The position numbers were made by a program, and so were the translations under genes. DNA of 37,608 nt from Gammaproteobacteria bacterium (lineage in GTDB: Bacteria; Pseudomonadota; Gammaproteobacteria; Chromatiales; Chromatiaceae). The stretch spans positions 1 to 37,608 of the forward strand of contig JAABSM010000033.1 in the NCBI GenBank assembly GCA_011390365.1. The letters are read 5' to 3'. Positions 33,324 to 37,608 of this stretch are shown here, one piece after another. The first letter of the stretch is position 1. Every line of letters starts with the position of its first letter. The notes beneath the pieces were generated by a model. It saw nothing but the letters and a program-made list of their open reading frames with translations. It was not told the DNA's origin and ran no database searches.

Positions 33324-35210
33324 TCATACTACCTCCGCCAGATCCCCCTTATCCTGCAACCAGCGTTTGCGGTCGGCGGCGCGTTTCTTGGCCAGCAGCA
33401 TGTCCATCAGTTCACCAGCCCCTGGCTCGTCTTCGATGGTGAGTTGCACCAGGCGACGGGTGTCGGGGTGGATGGTGGTTTCGCGCAGTTGCGCCGGGTT
33501 CATCTCACCCAGCCCCTTGAAGCGTTGAACGTTGACCTTGCCCTTGAGCTTCTCGGCGGCGATGCGGTCGAGCACGCCCTGTTTTTCCGATTCGTCGAGG
33601 GCGTAGAAGACCTGCTTGCCGACGTCGATGCGGTACAGCGGCGGCATGGCGATGAAGACATGGCCCTGGCGCACCAGCTCCGTGAAGTGGCGGGTGAACA
33701 GGGCGCACAGCAGGGTGGCGATATGGGCGCCGTCGGAGTCGGCGTCGGCGAGGATGCAGACCTTTCCGAAGCGCAGTCCCGAGAGGTCATCGGATCCGGG
33801 GTCGACGCCGATCGCCACCGCGATGTCGTGTACCTCCTGCGAGGCCAGCACCTCCGACGGGTCTACCTCCCAGGTGTTGAGGATCTTGCCTCGCAGCGGC
33901 ATGATCGCCTGAAACTCCCGATCCCGGGCCTGTTTCGCCGAGCCGCCGGCGGAGTCCCCCTCGACCAGAAAGATCTCGCTGCGCTTGGGATCGACGGCGG
34001 TGCAATCCGCCAGCTTGCCGGGCAGCGCCGGGCCCTGAGTCACCTTCTTGCGCGCCACCTTCTTGCCCGCTCGCAGACGGCTCTGGGCGGCGGAGATCGC
34101 CAGCTCCGCCAGCCGCTCGCCCAGCTCGGTGTGCTGATTGAGCCACAGGCTGAAGGCATCCTTCACCACCCCCGAGACGAAGGCGGCGCACTCCCGGGAG
34201 GAGAGCCGCTCCTTGGTCTGGCCGGAAAACTGGGGATCGGCCAGTTTCACCGAGAGCACATAGCAGCAGTTGCTCCAGACATCCTCCGGCGTCAGCTTGA
34301 CGCCGCGCGGCAACAGGTTGCGAAAGTCGCAGAACTCCCGCATCGCCTCGGTCAGGCCGCTGCGCAGGCCGTTGACGTGGGTGCCGCCCTGGGCGGTAGG
34401 GATCAGATTGACGTAACTTTCGGCAATCCCCTCGCCGCCCTCGGCCAACCATACCAGCGCCCACTCCGCCGCCTCGGTGTTGCCCGCCATATTGCCCACG
34501 AAAGGCTCTTCGGGGACGAGCGGCATATCCCCCAGTTCCGACAGCAGATAATCCTTGAGGCCGTCCTCATACTGCCACTCCACCGTATCGCCGCTGTTCT
34601 CGTCCTTGAAGGTGATCTTCAGTCCGGGACAGAGCACCGCCTTGGCGCGCAGTACATGGTGCAACTGCCGCACCGAGAACTTCGGCGAGTCGAAATACCT
34701 GGGATCCGGGTGAAAGTGCAGGGTGGTGCCGGTATTGTTCTTGCCGACCTTGCCGATCTCCTCCAGCTCGCTCACCTTGTCACCACCGGAGAAGGCGATG
34801 CGATACTCCTTGCCGTCCCGCCGCACCTTCACCTCTAGATGGTCCGACAAGGCGTTGACCACCGATACGCCCACCCCGTGCAGGCCGCCGGAGAACTGAT
34901 AGTTCTTGTTGGAGAACTTGCCGCCGGCGTGCAGCTTGGTCAGGATCACCTCGACACCCGGCAGCCCCTGCTGGGGATGGATATCCACCGGCATCCCGCG
35001 ACCGTCGTCCCTCACCAGCAGCGAACCATCCTTGAACAGCTCTACATCGATCCGCGTGGCATGCTTGGCGATCGCCTCATCCACGCTATTGTCGATCACC
35101 TCCTGGGCGAGATGATTGGGGCGGGTGGTGTCGGTGTACATGCCGGGGCGCTTGCGCACCGGCTCCAGGCCGCTAAGGACCTCAATGGAAGAGGCGTCGT
35201 AGGAACTCAT
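33324..35210 (-). CDS. parE: DNA topoisomerase IV subunit B (ParE)
   Basis: ParE supplies the ATPase and TOPRIM parts of topoisomerase IV, which unlinks replicated chromosomes. The 628-residue protein has the GHKL ATPase motifs (DNSVDEA, DDGRGMPV, GGLHGVGVSVVNALS), the transducer domain, and the TOPRIM motifs EGDSAGG and DADSDGAHIATLL. It also has the QRFKGLGEMNP segment. The length and these motifs favour ParE over GyrB, whose proteobacterial form is longer. The ATG at 35210 gives the conserved MSSYDASSIEVLSGLEPVRKRPGMY start; the frame is open upstream to 35312. Confidence 0.95.
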   Translation of the reverse strand: MSSYDASSIEVLSGLEPVRKRPGMYTDTTRPNHLAQEVIDNSVDEAIAKHATRIDVELFKDGSLLVRDDGRGMPVDIHPQQGLPGVEVILTKLHAGGKFSNKNYQFSGGLHGVGVSVVNALSDHLEVKVRRDGKEYRIAFSGGDKVSELEEIGKVGKNNTGTTLHFHPDPRYFDSPKFSVRQLHHVLRAKAVLCPGLKITFKDENSGDTVEWQYEDGLKDYLLSELGDMPLVPEEPFVGNMAGNTEAAEWALVWLAEGGEGIAESYVNLIPTAQGGTHVNGLRSGLTEAMREFCDFRNLLPRGVKLTPEDVWSNCCYVLSVKLADPQFSGQTKERLSSRECAAFVSGVVKDAFSLWLNQHTELGERLAELAISAAQSRLRAGKKVARKKVTQGPALPGKLADCTAVDPKRSEIFLVEGDSAGGSAKQARDREFQAIMPLRGKILNTWEVDPSEVLASQEVHDIAVAIGVDPGSDDLSGLRFGKVCILADADSDGAHIATLLCALFTRHFTELVRQGHVFIAMPPLYRIDVGKQVFYALDESEKQGVLDRIAAEKLKGKVNVQRFKGLGEMNPAQLRETTIHPDTRRLVQLTIEDEPGAGELMDMLLAKKRAADRKRWLQDKGDLAEVV

Positions 35211-35292
35211 GGGGTGTGCTTGTCCAGTAAAACCAACCGGCAATGATCGTGATTCGGGAGGAGAATTGCAACTTGTGAATGCTCTGGCGGAA

Positions 35293-35334
35293 GAGTTTTT
35301 GGACAAGATCAACGGGATTTACAGAATGGACGGG
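35293..35334. repeat. Dispersed intergenic repeat fragment upstream of parE
   Basis: The stretch contains GACAAGATCAACGGGATT followed by TACAGAATGGACGGGG, and a similar inverted form, CATCCCGTCCATCCTGTCTA, occurs at 35462-35481. Short phrases of this kind are widespread as dispersed repeats in bacterial genomes; this is from general knowledge, not a search. They flank the palindromic block at 35396-35446. Confidence 0.4.
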
Positions 35335-35395
35335 GTGCTGGGAATGGTCGAGGCCGGGCAGGATGCCGATAGTTCGGAGCGCGCCGGCCCGGAGC

Positions 35396-35446
35396 CCGGA
35401 CTTCAGTCCGGCAGCGCTGCGCTCGCTATGCCGGACTAACGTCCGG
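35396..35446. repeat. REP-like palindromic block
   Basis: Three overlapping inverted repeats are present. CCGGACT-TC-AGTCCGG lies at 35396-35411. AGTCCGGCA (35405-35413) pairs with TGCCGGACT (35429-35437). CCGGAC-TAAC-GTCCGG lies at 35431-35446. This arrangement is that of a repetitive extragenic palindrome lying between parE and the structured segment upstream. Confidence 0.65.
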
Positions 35447-35492
35447 TCTCCGAAGCAACGGCATCCCGTCCATCCTGTCTATATTTCAGTCG

Positions 35493-35521
35493 AAAAAAAA
35501 AACCGCGGTTGAGACCGCGGT
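35493..35521 (-). terminator. Minus-strand intrinsic terminator
   Basis: On the minus strand, an ACCGCGG/CCGCGGT stem (35502-35521, about 8 bp with a short loop) is followed by ten T residues (35502 down to 35493). It is one of the clearest terminators in the window. No protein gene lies directly upstream of it, so it must end a transcript arising from the region 35522-35760 or further right. Confidence 0.8.
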
Positions 35522-35700
35522 ACAGGAGGAACACCACCTTGTTGACAGGAGTGCAGAAAAACCCGTTCAAGGGTGAGCTAGGCGCGCTACTTGGGGACGG
35601 GAGGCTACTCCATGACCCCCGCGCACCGTAACGCACCATGCGATCAGGCATAGGCCGGTGCGAAGGCCTTTCCCGGGTGGCAAACCACTCCATGACTGTT
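35522..35700 (-). ncRNA. Candidate structured RNA upstream of the terminator
   Basis: On the minus strand the motif GTCATGGAGT occurs twice (35607-35616 and 35687-35696), 80 bp apart. Each is followed by a loop and a complementary arm: GTGG-TTTG-CCAC in one, GGAG-TAGC-CTCC in the other. The second motif sits inside a longer stem, GGGG/CCCC, with CGCG arms further out. The segment ends at the T10 terminator. It matches none of the standard RNA families I checked by eye (6S, SRP, RNase P, tmRNA, TPP or c-di-GMP riboswitch). An 85-codon frame runs through it but also reads through the terminator, so it is not considered coding. A remnant of a mobile element is an alternative. Confidence 0.35.
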
Positions 35701-36159
35701 AGGCGAGGTAACGTGCGAGTCGAAAAAGTCGATGGCGACCGGCCCCGGCGATGAGGTGAAAAAACTTCGGGATAATCGCGACAGATCGTGTCGCCACTCC
35801 GCTAAAACCCCCTTCAAAACGACGCACCCACCACCTACACTATTCGCTCATCAACAACCGACCGAAGCGCCTGCACGCGCCAACGCAAGTTGCGAAACCA
35901 CACATAAAGCCTATTAAATTATTGCATTTGTAGCGTGCAACTGTATTATGACTACAGTGAGAAGTGAAAGCATGAAACCAAGCAAAACGTCACCATCCCA
36001 TCCAATGTCCCCCGGTTTCGTTCCGCCGAAAGAGGCGTCATTGCCCTGCGCTGTTCTGCGTAAGCTATACATATTAACGGGTAATAGTAGCATCCGACGC
36101 CTGTTACTCCGTTGTCCCGGCTTCGGGCCGCTGTCCCATGTGGCAGATGCGGAATCCCC
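35701..36159. other. Intergenic region without a convincing gene
   Basis: This stretch is mixed: GC-rich to about 35760, then C- and A-rich low-structure sequence, then an AT-rich patch at about 35905-35950 (TATTAAATTATTGCATTTG) that could hold a promoter for the downstream GTPase gene. A short open frame from 35948 (71 codons) resembles no protein family and overlaps the next gene. Nothing else was recognised. Confidence 0.5.
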
Positions 36160-36939
36160 ATGAACTTAGAGACTCAATCCATGTTAGATGATAACAATCC
36201 AAAACCATCCATCTTTCCGCGGCAAACGCAGATCCATGAACACGCCGACGAGCTGCTGCGCCTCATGGAACAGCATGAGTTCGACACGAAACCGGTGATC
36301 GCCATCGTCGAGCAGTCCAGCCGCTTCCGCGTGCGGGTTCCCTTGATTGGCGCCTTCAGTTGCGGGAAGACCACACTTCTCAATGCCATCCTTCCTGAGC
36401 CGCTATTGCCCGCGGCGGTCACACCCGAAACCAGTCTCCCGGTGGAGCTGCATTACTTCGCGAGCGAAAACTTGCTCCACCACAAGGCGAACGATACGAC
36501 TCGGCCACTGAGCCGTGAAGCACTGGTAAACCAGGAATGGCCCGAAGCGACCCCCAACGATTGGATCGAGGTTGCCATTGACGCCCCCACTCTGGCCGCT
36601 TTTCCCCACTTGGTATTGGTTGATATGCCGGGCTGGGATTCGGGTATCGCGCAACATGCCAAGGCCATTGATCAATACCTGGATCGCAGTCTGGCTTATT
36701 GCCTGTTGGTCAGCGTCGATGAAGGGTCATTGCAGGAGACGTTACATCGTTTTCTCGCCGAACTCGCAATACACAACAAGCCCTACCTGTTGCTCATAAC
36801 CAAAAGCGACAAAAAGCCCCAGGCGGATGCCCTGGCCGTTCTGGATCATGTTCGGGATCAGGCCGTCAAAGTCATGGGTCAAGCGCCCTTGGCCGCCATT
36901 GAAATCTTCAGAAAGGACACGCGGGCTCCAATTTTGTGA
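36160..36939 (+). pseudogene. Truncated dynamin-like GTPase
   Basis: The 259-residue product has the G-domain motifs of the dynamin/YjdA-like GTPases: P-loop GAFSCGKTTLLN, a threonine-containing switch I (AVTPETSLPVELHY), G3 DMPGWDSG and G4 ITKSDK. The frame stops abruptly after IFRKDTRAPIL. Relatives have several hundred more residues of helical stalk, so this is only the GTPase head. The loss coincides with a junction to an RHS fragment on the other strand. The ATG at 36160 has GGAA upstream; an in-frame ATG at 36181 (MLDDNNPK) is also possible. It is probably a remnant. Confidence 0.75.
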
Positions 36940-36976
36940 AATTGAATGTAACAAAGCGAGACCCGGCCCCTTCATA
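36940..36976. repeat. Junction segment between two truncated genes
   Basis: The 37 bp between the GTPase stop and the RHS stop read, on the minus strand, GAAGGGGCCGGGTCTCGCTT followed by TGTTACATTCAATTTCAC. The phrase GGGGxCxGGTCT plus TTGTTACATT resembles a short dispersed repeat seen next to transposase genes in gammaproteobacteria. This is a memory-based resemblance only. It may mark the recombination point. Confidence 0.3.
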
Positions 36977-37608
36977 TCAGTTGGCGTAGTAGGTGAAGGT
37001 GGTGGTGCGCTGGGGATCGCCGACATCACAGATGTCGTCCGCGCCGGGATCGCAGAGGGTCAGGGTGTGAATGCGCGAGGTGGGATAGCCGGCGCTCTTG
37101 GGGTAGTAGTCGTACGCGATGAAGCGTTGGACGGTGGCATTTTCCGGATTGGCGACGGGAATCTCATAGAGCGTCTGAGCATCCGGCAGCGGATATTCGG
37201 TGTCCCAGGTGGTGACAGTGCGATAGATTGTGGCGTTGTCCGGGGCTTCGTTGACGCCCTTCAGGCGTCCCAGGTCATCGCCGCTGGTGTAGTAGTCGTA
37301 CTTGGTGAGATTGCCGTTCCAATCGGTGACGCTGGCGAGCTGGCCGTCCTCGTGGTAGGTCCTGCTCTTCCGCTGGCCCTTGGGACAACTGATGCAACGA
37401 TCGCCGGTGATCTCGGCGACTTGGGTCGCACCGCCCTTGACCTCGAAGTGGTAGGTGCGGCTGTTGGTGATGCCGGTATCGACGGTGGCGGTGACCGTGG
37501 CGGTTCCGCCGGCGTAGGCGAATTCAACCAATTCCGCACCATTGGCATGCTCTGAAGAGATGACCTTGCCGCTGGTGTCATCATAGCCCCAGGTGGCGTA
37601 ACGAATCG
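36977..37608 (-). pseudogene. RHS/YD-repeat protein fragment, running off the right edge
   Basis: The minus-strand frame is open from the right edge to a TGA at 36977. It encodes IRYATWGYDDTSGKVISSEHANGAELVEFAYAG at the edge, then YHFEVKGGATQV, SRTYHEDGQLASVTDWNGNLTKYDY and finally TTTFTYYAN. These are typical RHS YD-repeat motifs (G-x-YDxxG and DxNGxxTxYxY). Such proteins are very large, secreted or surface toxin-delivery shells with a variable toxic C-terminus. Here the frame ends in the middle of a repeat (after YYAN), so the C-terminal core and toxin are missing. The 5' part lies outside the window. Confidence 0.75.

Noticed and set aside
35436-35693. An 85-codon minus-strand frame upstream of parE
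   Set aside because: It reads straight through a strong intrinsic terminator with a T10 tract and through palindromic repeats, has no ribosome-binding site and resembles no protein family.
35522-35700. TPP riboswitch (ACCCTTGAAC present on the minus strand)
   Set aside because: Only this short phrase matches. The CTGAGA and GGAGGGA parts of the TPP fold are missing, and no thiamine gene is nearby.
35948-36163. A 71-codon plus-strand frame before the GTPase
   Set aside because: No family resemblance, no good ribosome-binding site, and it overlaps the GTPase start. Considered chance.

Overview
The window comes from a GC-rich, autotrophic gammaproteobacterium. The order aroA-cmk-rpsA-ihfB, the yrbG-kdsD pair and ParE all fit that class. 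A Form IA RuBisCO inside a proteobacterial alpha-carboxysome operon points to a CO2-fixing, probably sulfur-oxidising, Chromatiales-like organism. The species cannot be named from the sequence alone.

Layout. Positions 1-500 hold the 5' end of a minus-strand gene for a secreted protein, in AT-richer DNA. Positions 504-7168 are minus-strand housekeeping genes: pabB, ihfB, rpsA, cmk, aroA and a diheme cytochrome c. Positions 7390-11515 form a plus-strand run of tightly spaced genes: a spore-photolyase-like radical SAM protein, birA, coaX, and a protein with two cyclic-nucleotide-binding-like domains plus a rhodanese domain. Positions 11556-12837 hold a hydrogenase maturation protease and an SdhB-type iron-sulfur protein, with no hydrogenase and no SdhA alongside. 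Positions 12974-14946 are yrbG-kdsD without the usual kdsC-lpt genes downstream.

The centre (15040-28254) is a carboxysome and carbon-uptake island. On the minus strand are a Nudix hydrolase and csoS1D. Diverging on the plus strand are cbbL, cbbS, csoS2, csoSCA (csoS3), csoS4A, csoS4B, two nearly identical csoS1 genes, a ferritin-like gene, an acRAF-type pterin-dehydratase-like gene, a low-complexity gene ending RVWPD (candidate orphan mcdB) and cbbR. A strong intrinsic terminator follows cbbR, and then comes a BicA-like SulP bicarbonate transporter. Together these encode import of bicarbonate (BicA), its conversion to CO2 inside the shell (CsoSCA), fixation (CbbLS), organisation of cargo and shell (CsoS2), the facets (CsoS1, CsoS1D), vertices (CsoS4A/B), RuBisCO assembly (acRAF), possibly positioning (McdB-like), and control (CbbR). 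No mcdA, cbbQ, cbbO or DAB genes are present in the window. Strong hairpins between cbbL, cbbS and csoS2 suggest post-transcriptional control of RuBisCO-to-scaffold ratio.

The right part (28441-35210, minus strand) holds msrA, a small acidic protein, a very large single-membrane-span protein with an L7/L12-like N-terminal region, a small possibly frameshifted secreted protein, and parE. From 35211 to 36159 there is no convincing gene. That stretch holds dispersed palindromic repeats, a clear minus-strand intrinsic terminator and an adjoining structured segment that may be an unassigned small RNA. The window ends in a degraded zone where a truncated dynamin-like GTPase and a truncated RHS/YD-repeat gene converge on a short junction.
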